Notes: generated by a model not told the origin, from the sequence alone. A stretch of DNA of 25,544 nt from an uncultured Clostridia bacterium (GCA_949289625.1 CASEPH010000494.1:1-25544); one strand, 5' to 3'; positions 8,304-16,412 are shown, counted from the stretch's first letter. A program made the numbers and translations.

Positions 8304-8332
8304 TTGATTATAGCCGGAAACTGTGCTAGAAT
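8304..8332 (+). promoter_or_regulatory. Promoter for gluQRS, overlapping an opposite promoter
   Basis: TTGATT (8304-8309), 17-base spacer, TAGAAT (8327-8332) with TG extension at 8324-8325. The start codon follows 25 bases after the -10. Confidence 0.75.
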
Positions 8333-8335
8333 CAA
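8307..8335 (-). promoter_or_regulatory. Promoter for the MBL-fold hydrolase operon, overlapping an opposite promoter
   Basis: On the - strand TTGATT (8335-8330), 17-base spacer, TATAAT (8312-8307). Its -10 overlaps the -35 of the gluQRS promoter and its -35 overlaps that promoter's -10. Confidence 0.75.
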
Positions 8336-8357
8336 GCGGTGAATGGGAGGTGAAGGC

Positions 8358-9269
8358 ATGGAATTGGGACGGTTTGCCCCCAGCCCCAGCGGCAGGATGC
8401 ATTTGGGCAATGTATTTTCCGCCATGCTGGCGTGGCTGTCTGCCAAGTCCCAAGGCGGAGAGGTACTGCTTCGGATCGAGGATCTGGACCCAGCCCGAAG
8501 CCGCAGGGAATACGCGGAAGCCATTATGGAGGATTTTCGCTGGCTGGGACTGTTATGGGATCGGCAAAGCAAAAATCAAAGCTGCCGCAGTGACGATTAT
8601 TCCGCAGCCATAGAAACACTTGCGCAAAAGGCACGGATCTACCCCTGTTACTGCACACGGGATCAGCTTCATGCGGCGTCAGCCCCCCACGCCTCCGATG
8701 GCCGGACCATCTACAGCGGGACCTGCCGGTACTTGACCGATGCTCAGCGGGCCCAAAAGACAAAAGCCCCCTGCCTTCGGATCTGCGTACCGGATCAGGA
8801 AACCTCCTTTACGGACGGGCTGCAGGGGCCCCAATCCATGAACCTACAGACAGAATGGGGCGATTTTATCATTCGCCGGGCTGACAGGGTGGCTGCCTAT
8901 CAGCTGGCGGTGGTGGTGGACGATGGTTCCAGTGGTGTAACAGAAGTTGTGCGGGGCCGAGATCTGCTGTCCTCCACACCGGCCCAGCTGTGGCTCTATA
9001 CCCTGCTGGAGCTAAAGCCGCCAAAGTTTTACCATGTGCCCATGCTGCTCTCTCCCGATAGGCGCCGTTTGAGCAAACGGGACAGAGATTTGGACCTGAG
9101 TCAGCTGCGGCAGCGTTGGAAACCGGAACAGCTGATCGGGTTCTTGGCCTGGTCCTGCGGCCTGCTGGATCAGTGGGAGGCAGTTTCCCTCCGAGAACTG
9201 GCCTCGGGCTTTGCCTGGGATCAGGTCCGAAAAGAGGATATTGTGGTGGACCCAGCGATGTTATGCTAA
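8358..9269 (+). CDS. gluQ: Glutamyl-queuosine tRNA(Asp) synthetase
   Basis: Paralogue of glutamyl-tRNA synthetase lacking the anticodon-binding domain; it attaches glutamate to queuosine at position 34 of tRNA-Asp. The 303 residues match the usual length for GluQRS. The HIGH-type motif is in RFAPSPSGRMHLGNV at the N-terminus, the zinc-binding cysteines are in YPCYCTRDQ and YSGTCRYL, and the KMSKS-type loop is RRLSKRDRDLDL. The start is ATG 8358, with GGAGGTGA just upstream; ATG 8343 would lie before that ribosome binding site. A full GltX would be about 480 residues, which argues against a plain GluRS. Confidence 0.93.
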   Translation: MELGRFAPSPSGRMHLGNVFSAMLAWLSAKSQGGEVLLRIEDLDPARSRREYAEAIMEDFRWLGLLWDRQSKNQSCRSDDYSAAIETLAQKARIYPCYCTRDQLHAASAPHASDGRTIYSGTCRYLTDAQRAQKTKAPCLRICVPDQETSFTDGLQGPQSMNLQTEWGDFIIRRADRVAAYQLAVVVDDGSSGVTEVVRGRDLLSSTPAQLWLYTLLELKPPKFYHVPMLLSPDRRRLSKRDRDLDLSQLRQRWKPEQLIGFLAWSCGLLDQWEAVSLRELASGFAWDQVRKEDIVVDPAMLC

Positions 9270-9272
9270 AAT
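9264..9272 (+). promoter_or_regulatory. Possible extended -10 element overlapping the gluQRS stop codon
   Basis: TGCTAAAAT, the same form as before the rodA-like gene. The gluQRS stop codon TAA (9267-9269) is part of the hexamer. No convincing -35 is visible. It would serve the 87-residue protein gene. Confidence 0.4.
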
Positions 9273-9344
9273 TACCACGTTGGATGAGCATCTCCGAATA
9301 ATTCCCATTGAATTGGGTGAAAATGGGATCAGGAGGTGCGCAAC

Positions 9345-9608
9345 ATGGTAAAAGGTGTACAAAAACGGGTCGTGGTAGTTCGCTGCCCCGACACCAAGTA
9401 TTTTGACCAGGCGATTTTTATGGTGCGGGACGACAGTCTCACCGAGGAGGGCCGTTCCCCGGAGCAGGTACTGGAGGAGGCCTGCCGGGTGGCAGACAGC
9501 TATATCCGCCAAAATGTGGAGCTCCGGCGGCGATATACGCCCTGGCTGATTGGCGGAAGCCTGCTGCTGATGAGCCTGCTGGCTGCTCTGATTGTATGGC
9601 TGATCTAA
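9345..9608 (+). CDS. Small C-terminally membrane-anchored protein of unknown function
   Basis: An 87-residue product: MVKGVQKRVVVVRCPDTKYFDQAIFMVRDD, a helical middle part (SPEQVLEEACRVADSYIRQN), a basic stretch (RRRY) and a C-terminal hydrophobic span of about 20 residues. Tail-anchored topology with the bulk of the protein in the cytoplasm is likely. The start is ATG 9345, with AGGAGGTG just before it; the GTG at 9336 lies inside that site. I recognise the pattern as a small protein typical of Clostridia but know no function. It follows gluQRS and ends just before a strong two-way terminator. Confidence 0.85.
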   Translation: MVKGVQKRVVVVRCPDTKYFDQAIFMVRDDSLTEEGRSPEQVLEEACRVADSYIRQNVELRRRYTPWLIGGSLLLMSLLAALIVWLI

Positions 9609-9610
9609 AA

Positions 9611-9650
9611 AACCGCCGGAGGCGCAATGCCTCCGGCGGTTAGTTTTTAT
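9611..9650. terminator. Bidirectional terminator
   Basis: A perfect 13-bp stem, AACCGCCGGAGGC (9611-9623) with GCCTCCGGCGGTT (9629-9641), 5-base loop, TTTTT on the + strand and TTTTTT on the - strand. It serves both the 87-residue protein gene and the convergent SLH gene. Confidence 0.93.
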
Positions 9651-10879
9651 TTTGTGGCCCAGGAAAGCAGGCTGGACTCCTCTTCCTCCAAGCTTCCATA
9701 CTGATAGGCCTGATAAAGCAGCTGAGCAGCTTCTCTGCGTGTCAGGGCAGCATTGGGATCGGTCACATCATAGATCCCAGCCATGGCAGATACGGTTTCC
9801 ATGGCCCATGCGGGAACGCTGTCCTCCATAGCCATAACAGTCTCAGCATCCGATCCCTCCAGCCCCAGAATGCTGCTCACCATCTTCACCGCCTGGGCCT
9901 GGGTAATGGCTCCGCTGGCATCCAGCGCAAGACCGCTGCTGGTGGGAACGCCGCTAAGGTATCCGCATCGCAGTGCCTCAGATACATAGCGTCCCAGCCA
10001 GTCCGGGGTGTCTGCTTCATCCACAAACCCAGTGGTCAGGACCTCCTGATCCTCGTCCATCCCCACAAGGCCAACGCACATGGCGATAAATTCTCCTCGG
10101 GATACGGTTTCGTCAGGGCAAAACAGCAGTTGTCCAGCCACGGTTTTTCCGGAATAGATGCCCTCCTCCCGCAGCCATACCGCAGCCAGCTGGGCAGGAT
10201 CTCCGTCCATATCCCCGTAGGTCTGCTTGTCCGAGGGCTTTTCAATCTCAATTCGGACCGTAGCCTCCTGGGAGGTGTTTCCGGCAGAATCCGTCACGGT
10301 ATAGACAAAGGAGTCCTTTCCCACCTTATTTTCCGTGGGGGTATAGGTGACGGTTCCATCATCGTTCAGACTGACGTCGCCCCGTTTGGGCGCTTTGACA
10401 ATGGTAACGGTGAGCGGATCGCCCTCCGGATCGGAGACGGTCAAGGGCACCTGGCCGGGGATATTCTTATAGGTGGTAAATTCCGAACCCTCCGCCACCG
10501 GAGCCTGATTTTGATTGGAGCCAATCTTCAACGTGGCCTGAAACTCTTCGGTGCCATTGTCAGTGAGCTTGAGGCAGGTAATCACAGCATCTCCGGTAAG
10601 ATCGCCTCCGGGCACAAAGGTCAGGGAGGAAAGCTGCTCCACTGTAAGCACATCCCCGGAACGGACCTGCCGGTTTCCCAGCATCAGTGTACCCAGGGCC
10701 TGGTCGGGCACCTCCGTCAGCATAACACCGGCGCAGTCCTCCGCCTGAAAATCGGCCTGGGAAAAGCAGTATACATCATCCCAAGTAAGAGATGGCTCTG
10801 CGGCCAGCGCAGGGGTAAAAAGCAGCGCTGTCAGGCTAAGCGCCAACAGGCCACGGGTGGCAAAAAAGCTTGTTTTCAT
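9647..10879 (-). CDS. Secreted cell-wall protein with cadherin-like domain and three SLH repeats
   Basis: A 410-residue exported protein. Residues 1-26 are a Sec signal peptide (MKTSFFATRG, hydrophobic core, ALA cleavage site). Residues about 125-212 form an Ig/cadherin-like beta domain of the tandem-95 type (NQAPVAEG start, DPEGDPLTV, DGTVTYTP, DSFVYTVTDSAGN). Residues about 218-395 hold three S-layer-homology repeats (the GEFIAMCVGLVG, AQAVKMVSSILGL and REAAQLLYQAY helices), which normally bind pyruvylated wall polysaccharide; the third is degenerate. The N-terminal domain (27-122) is not recognised. The start is ATG 10879, with GGAGGT upstream; an extension to 10978 would precede the signal peptide and has no ribosome binding site. 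Monocistronic; probably a surface-displayed structural protein. Confidence 0.88.
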   Translation of the reverse strand: MKTSFFATRGLLALSLTALLFTPALAAEPSLTWDDVYCFSQADFQAEDCAGVMLTEVPDQALGTLMLGNRQVRSGDVLTVEQLSSLTFVPGGDLTGDAVITCLKLTDNGTEEFQATLKIGSNQNQAPVAEGSEFTTYKNIPGQVPLTVSDPEGDPLTVTIVKAPKRGDVSLNDDGTVTYTPTENKVGKDSFVYTVTDSAGNTSQEATVRIEIEKPSDKQTYGDMDGDPAQLAAVWLREEGIYSGKTVAGQLLFCPDETVSRGEFIAMCVGLVGMDEDQEVLTTGFVDEADTPDWLGRYVSEALRCGYLSGVPTSSGLALDASGAITQAQAVKMVSSILGLEGSDAETVMAMEDSVPAWAMETVSAMAGIYDVTDPNAALTRREAAQLLYQAYQYGSLEEEESSLLSWATK

Positions 10880-10881
10880 TG

Positions 10882-10913
10882 CAATACCTCCAATTTGATT
10901 TGCAAAGGTATTG
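10882..10913 (-). promoter_or_regulatory. Hairpin that would cover the SLH gene ribosome binding site
   Basis: Inverted repeat CAATACCT (10882-10889) and AGGTATTG (10906-10913). In the mRNA the second arm includes AGGT of the GGAGGT ribosome binding site (10886-10891 on the + strand), so folding would hide it. This is a structural observation; a regulatory role is inference. Confidence 0.4.
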
Positions 10914-11060
10914 TTTGCCTGTTGAAAGAAATTATTCCGATCTATTCCAAAAAAATGAAGCTTTTTCTTGCGGACCATAATGTATCTATGCGCTTCCGCT
11001 AAATATTATTTTACGCATCAGTTTTTCTGTCCCATATAAAAATCCTTGGTCATGTTATGA

Positions 11061-11100
11061 AAAACGCCCCCACCGTAACGCTGTACGGTGGGGGTGTCTC
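11061..11100 (-). terminator. Terminator of the MarR-ABC exporter operon
   Basis: Stem of 13 bp with one wobble pair between 11065-11077 and 11084-11096 (CCCCCACCGTA with TACGGTGGGGG), followed on the - strand by GTTTTTC. It lies 24 bases after the last stop codon. Confidence 0.9.
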
Positions 11101-11119
11101 ATGGTATATGCGGAAGATT

Positions 11120-13006
11120 TTATGCGGATTCCTCCGCCAGATTGCCGGTATAAAGCTGATAATACTTTCCTTTTTTCTCGATCAGCTCTTCGTGGTTGCC
11201 CCGCTCAATGACGCGGCCCTGATCCATTACAATAATACAGTCCGCATTCCGAATGGTGGACAGTCGATGAGCGATCACGAAGGTGGTACGGCCGGTCATT
11301 AAGGCGTCCATGCCATCCTGGACCAGTTTTTCCGTCCGGGTATCAATGGAGGAGGTGGCCTCATCCAGAATCAGCACCGGAGGATCCGCCACAGCAGCCC
11401 GGGCGATGGCCAGCAGCTGCCGCTGTCCCTGGCTGAGATTGGCACCGTCGCCGGTGAGCATGGTGTCATAGCCATCGGGCAATCTCCGGATAAATCCGTC
11501 TGCGTTGGCCAGCATAGCTGCCGCCCTGCACTCGTCATCATTGGCATCCAGGTTGCCATATCGGATGTTCTCCATCACGGTGCCTGTAAACAGGTGGGTA
11601 TCCTGGAGCACAATGCCCAGGGACCGGCGGAGATCCGGCTTTTTAATCTTGTTGATGTTGATGCCGTCATATCGGATCTTTCCATCGGCAATGTCATAAA
11701 ACCGGTTGATGAGGTTGGTGATGGTGGTTTTTCCAGCACCGGTGGCTCCCACAAAGGCGATTTTCTGCCCCGGCTTTGCCCACAGGCTGATGTTGTGCAG
11801 CACCAGTTTATCCGGATCATATCCAAAGTCCACGTTGTCAAAGACCACGCCGCCCTGGAGCTTGGTATAAGTGACCGTGTGATCCGCCTGGTGGGGATGC
11901 TTCCAAGCCCAGACATTGGTACGCTCCTGGGTTTCTTCGATCTCACCGTCGGCATTTTCCTGGGCGTTGACCAGGGTCACATAGCCGGTATCCTGCTCCG
12001 GTTCCTGATCCATCAGGTCAAAAACCCGCTGGGCACCAGCGGCAGCTGTGACCACAAAGTTGATCTGCATACTCACCTGGGTGATAGGCTGGGTAAAGTT
12101 TTTGTTCAGGCCCACAAAAGTGACCACGGTGCCCAGGGTCACGCCAGCCAGTCCGTTGATGCCCAAAATAGCTCCAACGATGGCTACCAGGGCATAGCTA
12201 AGCCACCCGATATTGGCGTTGATGGGCATCAGCAGGTTGGCATATCGGTTGGCCTTATCCATGCTTTCCCGCAGATCCTCATTGATTCTGCGAAAATCCG
12301 ACTTTGCCGCTTCCTCATGGCAGAACACCTTGACCACTTTCTGGCCGTCCAGCATCTCCTCGATAAAACCGTCCACAATGCCTAGGTTTTTCTGCTGCCG
12401 CACATAGTATTTTCCGGAAAGTCTGGAAAAACACACGCTCACCACAATCATCACCAGTGCGGTCAGTAGAGAGATGATTGTCAGGGTTGGGTTCAAAATC
12501 AACATGCTCACCAGGGTCGCCGCCATGGTGATGATGGAATTGACGATTTGGGGAATGCTCTGGCTCAAGAGCTGCCGCAGGGTATCCACATCATTGGTAT
12601 AAACCGACATAATATCCCCATGGGCATGGGTGTCAAAGTATTTGATGGGCAGCTTTTCCATCTTATGAAACAATTCATCCCGGAGCCGCCGCATGGTGCC
12701 CTGGCTGACGCTGACCATGATGCGGGTATAGCCATAGGCCGTGACCACGCCCAACGCAAGCACACCGATCAGGCGAAGCAGCGCATAAAGCAGGGCGCTG
12801 TAATCCGTAGAACCGTTTTCTATCATGGGCACGATATAATCGTCCACCAGGGATCTGGGGAAATTTGCGCTGACTACACTGGCAACTGCCGCCACCACGA
12901 TACAAACCACTACAAAAAAGAACGGGATTTTATAAAACCGGAACATATAGCCCACGACCCGTTTCAATACCGCAGGAGATGCTCCGACACCTGATTTCCG
13001 CTTCAT
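11120..13006 (-). CDS. Heterodimeric ABC exporter, subunit with canonical Walker B
   Basis: A 628-residue half transporter: six-span exporter domain (about residues 20-330) fused to an ATPase domain (about 385-625). Walker A is GATGAGKT (420-427), Walker B ends ILDEATSS with the catalytic Glu549, and the H-loop is FVIAHRLST (His580). The signature is LSQGQ (524-528), in which the canonical second Gly is Gln. Between the two domains lies an unusual acidic and charged insert of about 50 residues (336-384, NAQENADGEIEETQERTN). The start is ATG 13006 with AAAGGAGG upstream; an in-frame GTG at 13024 lies before that site. It follows its partner by 14 bases. It probably exports drugs or other amphipathic compounds with that partner. 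Confidence 0.93.
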   Translation of the reverse strand: MKRKSGVGASPAVLKRVVGYMFRFYKIPFFFVVVCIVVAAVASVVSANFPRSLVDDYIVPMIENGSTDYSALLYALLRLIGVLALGVVTAYGYTRIMVSVSQGTMRRLRDELFHKMEKLPIKYFDTHAHGDIMSVYTNDVDTLRQLLSQSIPQIVNSIITMAATLVSMLILNPTLTIISLLTALVMIVVSVCFSRLSGKYYVRQQKNLGIVDGFIEEMLDGQKVVKVFCHEEAAKSDFRRINEDLRESMDKANRYANLLMPINANIGWLSYALVAIVGAILGINGLAGVTLGTVVTFVGLNKNFTQPITQVSMQINFVVTAAAGAQRVFDLMDQEPEQDTGYVTLVNAQENADGEIEETQERTNVWAWKHPHQADHTVTYTKLQGGVVFDNVDFGYDPDKLVLHNISLWAKPGQKIAFVGATGAGKTTITNLINRFYDIADGKIRYDGININKIKKPDLRRSLGIVLQDTHLFTGTVMENIRYGNLDANDDECRAAAMLANADGFIRRLPDGYDTMLTGDGANLSQGQRQLLAIARAAVADPPVLILDEATSSIDTRTEKLVQDGMDALMTGRTTFVIAHRLSTIRNADCIIVMDQGRVIERGNHEELIEKKGKYYQLYTGNLAEESA

Positions 13007-13020
13007 GTGATTACCTCCTT

Positions 13021-14760
13021 TCACGCCGGCTGGTCGAAATCTCCGCCGCCCTTGATCTGGGATTCGTAGATTTCCCGATAGATGGCGTTGGTCTTCAGCA
13101 GATTTTCATGGGTGTCGAAGCCGTCGACATGCCCTTCCTCCAGCACCAGGATCCGGTCTGCGTGCTCCACACTGGAGATTCGCTGGGCAATGATGATCTT
13201 GGTGGTACCGGGAATGGTCCTGGCAAAGGCTGCGCGAATCTTGGCGTCCGTGGCAGTATCCACCGCCGAAGTGGAATCGTCCAGAATCAGCACCTTGGGC
13301 TTTTTCAGCAGCGCTCGGGCAATACAGAGCCGCTGCTTCTGTCCGCCGGATACATTTGCTCCCCCACGTTCAATGCGGGTCTGATATCCGTCAGGAAGGC
13401 GGTCAATGAATTCATCGGCACAGGCAGCCTGGCATGCCGCAATACATTCGGCCTCCGTGGCTTGAGGATTGCCCCAGCGGAGGTTCTCCAGGATCGTCCC
13501 GGAAAACAGCGTGTTCTTCTGCAGCACCACTGAAACCTGATTTCGCAGCGTTTCCATATCGTAGTCGCGCACGTCCAAGCCGCCAACCCGTACGACACCC
13601 TGGTCCACATCGTACAGCCGGCAGATCAAATTGACCAAGCTGCTCTTTCCGGACCCCGTACCGCCGATGACGCCGATGGTCTCTCCAGGGCGAATGTGCA
13701 AATCAATATCGGTCAGAGCATTTTTACCGCTGCCGTGCTTGTAGGAAAAAGTCACATGCTCAAAATCAATACCGCCGTTCTCCACCTGATAGACAGGGTT
13801 CTCCGGCTCCTTCAGATCGGGCTCCTCCCGCAGCACCTGACTGATTCGACGGACGCTTGCCATGGACATGCTGATCATGACGATCACCATGGACAGCATC
13901 ATCAGGCTCATCAGCAGCGACATCACATAGCTGAACAGACTGGTGAGCTCTCCGGAACTCATGGTTCCGCCAACAATATAATGAGCGCCCAACCAGGAAA
14001 TCATAATGATACAGAAGTAAATGGCCACCATCATGGCGGGGTTGTTCAGGGCCAGCATTCCCTCTGCCTTGACGAACAGGCGGTAGAGATTGGCGGAGGC
14101 GCTGGAGAACTTTTGATTCTCATAGTCCTCCCGCACAAAGGCTTTCACCACCCGAATGGCGGAAACATTTTCCTGCACGCTGGCATTGAGGTCATCGTAC
14201 TTGCGAAATACCTCGTTGAAAATCTTCATAGTTGTCACCATAATACCGCCGATCACCAGCACCAGGAACAGCAGCGCCAGAAGGAAAGTAAGGCTCAGCT
14301 TAGGGCTGATAATGAAGCACATGATGTAGCTGAAAATCAATGTCAACGGAGAACGCACCGCCATACGGATCACCATCATAAAGGCGTTTTGTACATTCGT
14401 GATGTCGGTGGTCATACGGGTCACCAGACTGGGAACGCTGTATTTGTCGATGTTGGAAAAAGAAAATGTTTGGATGCGATTGTACTGTGCCTCCCGCAAA
14501 TTTGCGGCAAAGCCCGAAGATGCACTAGCGGCAAATTTACCTGCCAAGGCGCCGAATGCCAGGCTGAGAAACGCCAGCGCAACCATTACGATGCCGTAAC
14601 GGTATACCGCGGCGAGATTTGCCGCCTCAAGCCCCTGATCGATGATCATGGCCGTGATGAACGGCAACAAGATCTCCATGATCACCTCCAGGGTGGTCAG
14701 CCCAATACAAAATAGGGCGTCTTTTTTATAGCGCCCCAATTGGCGCAGAACGGTTTTCAA
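13021..14760 (-). CDS. Heterodimeric ABC exporter, subunit with degenerate Walker B
   Basis: A 579-residue half transporter: six-span domain (about 1-315) and ATPase domain (about 330-570). Walker A is GGTGSGKS (366-373) and the signature is the good VSGGQ (470-474), but Walker B ends ILDDSTSAVD with Asp495 in place of the catalytic Glu, and the H-loop reads IIAQRISS with Gln526 in place of His. These changes are known from asymmetric heterodimers such as BmrCD, LmrCD and TM287/288. Translation starts at TTG 14760, four bases of which overlap the marR stop codon (TTGA), with AAAGGAGG upstream; this shows tight coupling to the regulator gene. Confidence 0.93.
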   Translation of the reverse strand: MKTVLRQLGRYKKDALFCIGLTTLEVIMEILLPFITAMIIDQGLEAANLAAVYRYGIVMVALAFLSLAFGALAGKFAASASSGFAANLREAQYNRIQTFSFSNIDKYSVPSLVTRMTTDITNVQNAFMMVIRMAVRSPLTLIFSYIMCFIISPKLSLTFLLALLFLVLVIGGIMVTTMKIFNEVFRKYDDLNASVQENVSAIRVVKAFVREDYENQKFSSASANLYRLFVKAEGMLALNNPAMMVAIYFCIIMISWLGAHYIVGGTMSSGELTSLFSYVMSLLMSLMMLSMVIVMISMSMASVRRISQVLREEPDLKEPENPVYQVENGGIDFEHVTFSYKHGSGKNALTDIDLHIRPGETIGVIGGTGSGKSSLVNLICRLYDVDQGVVRVGGLDVRDYDMETLRNQVSVVLQKNTLFSGTILENLRWGNPQATEAECIAACQAACADEFIDRLPDGYQTRIERGGANVSGGQKQRLCIARALLKKPKVLILDDSTSAVDTATDAKIRAAFARTIPGTTKIIIAQRISSVEHADRILVLEEGHVDGFDTHENLLKTNAIYREIYESQIKGGGDFDQPA

Positions 14761-15230
14761 AATTCTGATGCCTCCTTTTGCGATTGCTTTGTAAGTTCGG
14801 ACAAATTCCGCAGCAGTTTCTTCTGCATCTCATCCAAGGCCTCCAATTCCGCCGTGGAAAAGGCGCCATAAAGTTGATGATGCATATCGCTGAACGTATT
14901 TTCCAGGTATCCCCTGAGCTGCTCTCCGGCTTCCGTGGGAAAAATCAGCTTCGCTCTGCCATCGTCGGCACAGTTCTCCGTGCGCACATATCCCTTGCGC
15001 CGAAGGGCCTTTAATATATGGGACAGGGCCGCCTTGGAATACCCAAACTCCCGTTGGACTCTCGTCAGAGAGGTCCCATGTTCATCCGCTTGGCGAAGGA
15101 CGAATTGCAGCACATTGGCCTGTACCGCCGTTACACCCTGTTTTGCCAGCAAACCATTGGCATACTGCTCCGCCTGAATGGAAATTCTTCGGTTGTTTCG
15201 CAGTAATTGCTCGCTGCCAGTGTCTTTCAT
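14757..15230 (-). CDS. MarR-family transcriptional regulator
   Basis: A 157-residue winged-helix regulator. The central part has the MarR layout: QGVTAVQANVLQFVLRQ (helix 2), LTRVQREFGYSKAALSHILKALRRKGYV (recognition helix-turn-helix and first wing strand), then DDGRAKLIFPTEAGEQ, the conserved Asp-x-Arg wing. The flanking helices should form the dimer domain. The start is ATG 15230 with AAAGAGGTGG upstream. It heads an operon with the two ABC subunits, so it probably represses its own operon and is released by a compound that the exporter removes; the ligand is unknown. Confidence 0.92.
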   Translation of the reverse strand: MKDTGSEQLLRNNRRISIQAEQYANGLLAKQGVTAVQANVLQFVLRQADEHGTSLTRVQREFGYSKAALSHILKALRRKGYVRTENCADDGRAKLIFPTEAGEQLRGYLENTFSDMHHQLYGAFSTAELEALDEMQKKLLRNLSELTKQSQKEASEF

Positions 15231-15264
15231 GGTTCCACCTCTTTCCAATTGTTTAGGCCGAAAT

Positions 15265-15292
15265 ATTATCAGCCCATATTTTTATAACACAA
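15265..15292 (-). promoter_or_regulatory. Probable promoter of the marR-ABC operon
   Basis: On the - strand TTGTGT (15292-15287), 16-base spacer, GATAAT (15270-15265). The start codon lies 34 bases downstream. Confidence 0.55.
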
Positions 15293-15298
15293 AACAGC

Positions 15299-15327
15299 TT
15301 GTATGTGAAATACAAATATGCTATAAT
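15299..15327 (+). promoter_or_regulatory. Promoter of the LysR gene
   Basis: TTGTAT (15299-15304), 17-base spacer, TATAAT (15322-15327) with TGC extension. The -35 is also the left arm of an inverted repeat, TTGTAT-N5-ATACAA (15299-15315). Confidence 0.75.
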
Positions 15328-15348
15328 CTATAAAAAACTTTTATAGAT
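15326..15348. promoter_or_regulatory. Operator-like perfect palindrome at the LysR transcription start
   Basis: ATCTATAAAA (15326-15335), a 3-base centre, TTTTATAGAT (15339-15348). It covers the end of the -10 and the expected start point of the LysR transcript. Size and shape fit a MarR-type dimer site, but the bound protein is not known. Confidence 0.55.
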
Positions 15349-15401
15349 ATTATTTATGAAAACGACGTAAATGCCTTGAAAATACAGGAGGAATTCCACA
15401 A

Positions 15402-16301
15402 ATGAACACCACACAGCTTGACTGTTTTATGGCGGTTGCCAATTATTTGAACTTCTCCCGGGCCGCAGAACATCTGCGTTTGTCTCAGCCAGCCGTCAGT
15501 CATCAGATCAACGCACTGGAGGACGAACTGGATGTAAAACTATTTCAGCGCACCAGCAAAAGCGTTCGCCTCACCCAGGAAGGTTACCTGTTTTTGCAGT
15601 ATGCGGGAGAAATTTTAAAACTCTCCGCCCAATCTAAAGCAAGGCTCAAGGAATCCAAGCGGGTGCTGGCAACACGACTGACCATAGGATGCCGAAGCAC
15701 AGCTGAATTGCATCTAATCCGTCCCGCGTTAAAACGGCTGCGGGAAACCAATCCTGCCGTCGTGCCGGACTTGCGCATGATCCCCTTTGATTCTCTGGAA
15801 AACCTGCTGGAAGAGGGCGACATCCATGTCATGTTCTCCTTTGGCAGAGAACGCGCCAAAAAGCTGCGCTATCACGAACTGGCGCATTGCGGCGTTGCAT
15901 GCATCTGCAGTCCTTCCCATCCCCTGGCCACCCACGATCAGCTTACGGTGGCGGAGCTTCAGACAGCCGACCGGATCGCAGTCAGCCAGCCTCCCATCTG
16001 CCCTACCAGCCTCTTTCATATCCAGATCCGCATTATTGGAGAACGCAGTTCCGATCAAATTCTGTTCTGCGGCAGTCAGGAGGTAATCCACACCATGGTG
16101 GAAACTGGTTATGCATTTGCCGTAGCCACAGATTTTCCGCACCTTCGAACACCTGGTTTAAAATATATTCCGCTGTTCGAATTTGAGCCGTTATCCTTCG
16201 GCGCAATGTATAAGGAGCGCACGCCGGTGATTCAATCCTTTTTCACCCTGTTGGAAGAATCTCTAAAATTTCAGGCAATGCAGTCGCCGTTGCCGTCTTA
16301 A
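15402..16301 (+). CDS. LysR-family transcriptional regulator
   Basis: A 299-residue LysR-type regulator of normal length. Residues 1-60 are the helix-turn-helix domain with the typical LDCFMAVANYLNFSRAAEHLRLSQPAVSHQI and LFQRTSKSVRLTQEG. Residues about 90-295 are the type 2 periplasmic-binding-like effector domain (LTIGCRSTAELHLIRPAL, CSPSHPLA, TMVETGYAFAVATDF). It starts at ATG 15402 after AGGAGG. It is divergent from the marR-ABC operon across 171 bases with several palindromes, so cross-regulation is possible. The effector cannot be deduced. It is followed by a terminator. Confidence 0.94.
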   Translation: MNTTQLDCFMAVANYLNFSRAAEHLRLSQPAVSHQINALEDELDVKLFQRTSKSVRLTQEGYLFLQYAGEILKLSAQSKARLKESKRVLATRLTIGCRSTAELHLIRPALKRLRETNPAVVPDLRMIPFDSLENLLEEGDIHVMFSFGRERAKKLRYHELAHCGVACICSPSHPLATHDQLTVAELQTADRIAVSQPPICPTSLFHIQIRIIGERSSDQILFCGSQEVIHTMVETGYAFAVATDFPHLRTPGLKYIPLFEFEPLSFGAMYKERTPVIQSFFTLLEESLKFQAMQSPLPS

Positions 16302-16326
16302 CTAATTACGCCACATCAATCAGTTC

Positions 16327-16367
16327 AAAAAACGGCGGCCTTGGAGGAACCCAAAGCCGTCGTTTTT
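16327..16367 (+). terminator. Terminator of the LysR gene
   Basis: AAAACGGCGGC pairs with GCCGTCGTTTT with one wobble, with an inner TTGG/CCAA stem, followed by TTTTT. Confidence 0.8.
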
Positions 16368-16371
16368 ACAG

Positions 16372-16412
16372 AAAAAATAGAACCCTTGAAATCAAAGCGA
16401 TTTCAAGAGTTT
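16372..16412 (-). terminator. Terminator of the tRNA operon
   Basis: On the - strand a 12-bp stem with one wobble (16410-16399 with 16393-16382), followed by a run of six T bases. It starts directly after the tRNA-Lys gene. Confidence 0.85.

Noticed and set aside
10880..10978. N-terminal extension of the SLH protein from an upstream ATG
   Set aside because: It would bury the signal peptide 33 residues inside the protein and lacks a ribosome binding site.
13696..14715. His/Gln-rich + strand open frame opposite the ABC transporter gene
   Set aside because: Antisense shadow; low-complexity composition follows from the hydrophobic codons on the other strand.
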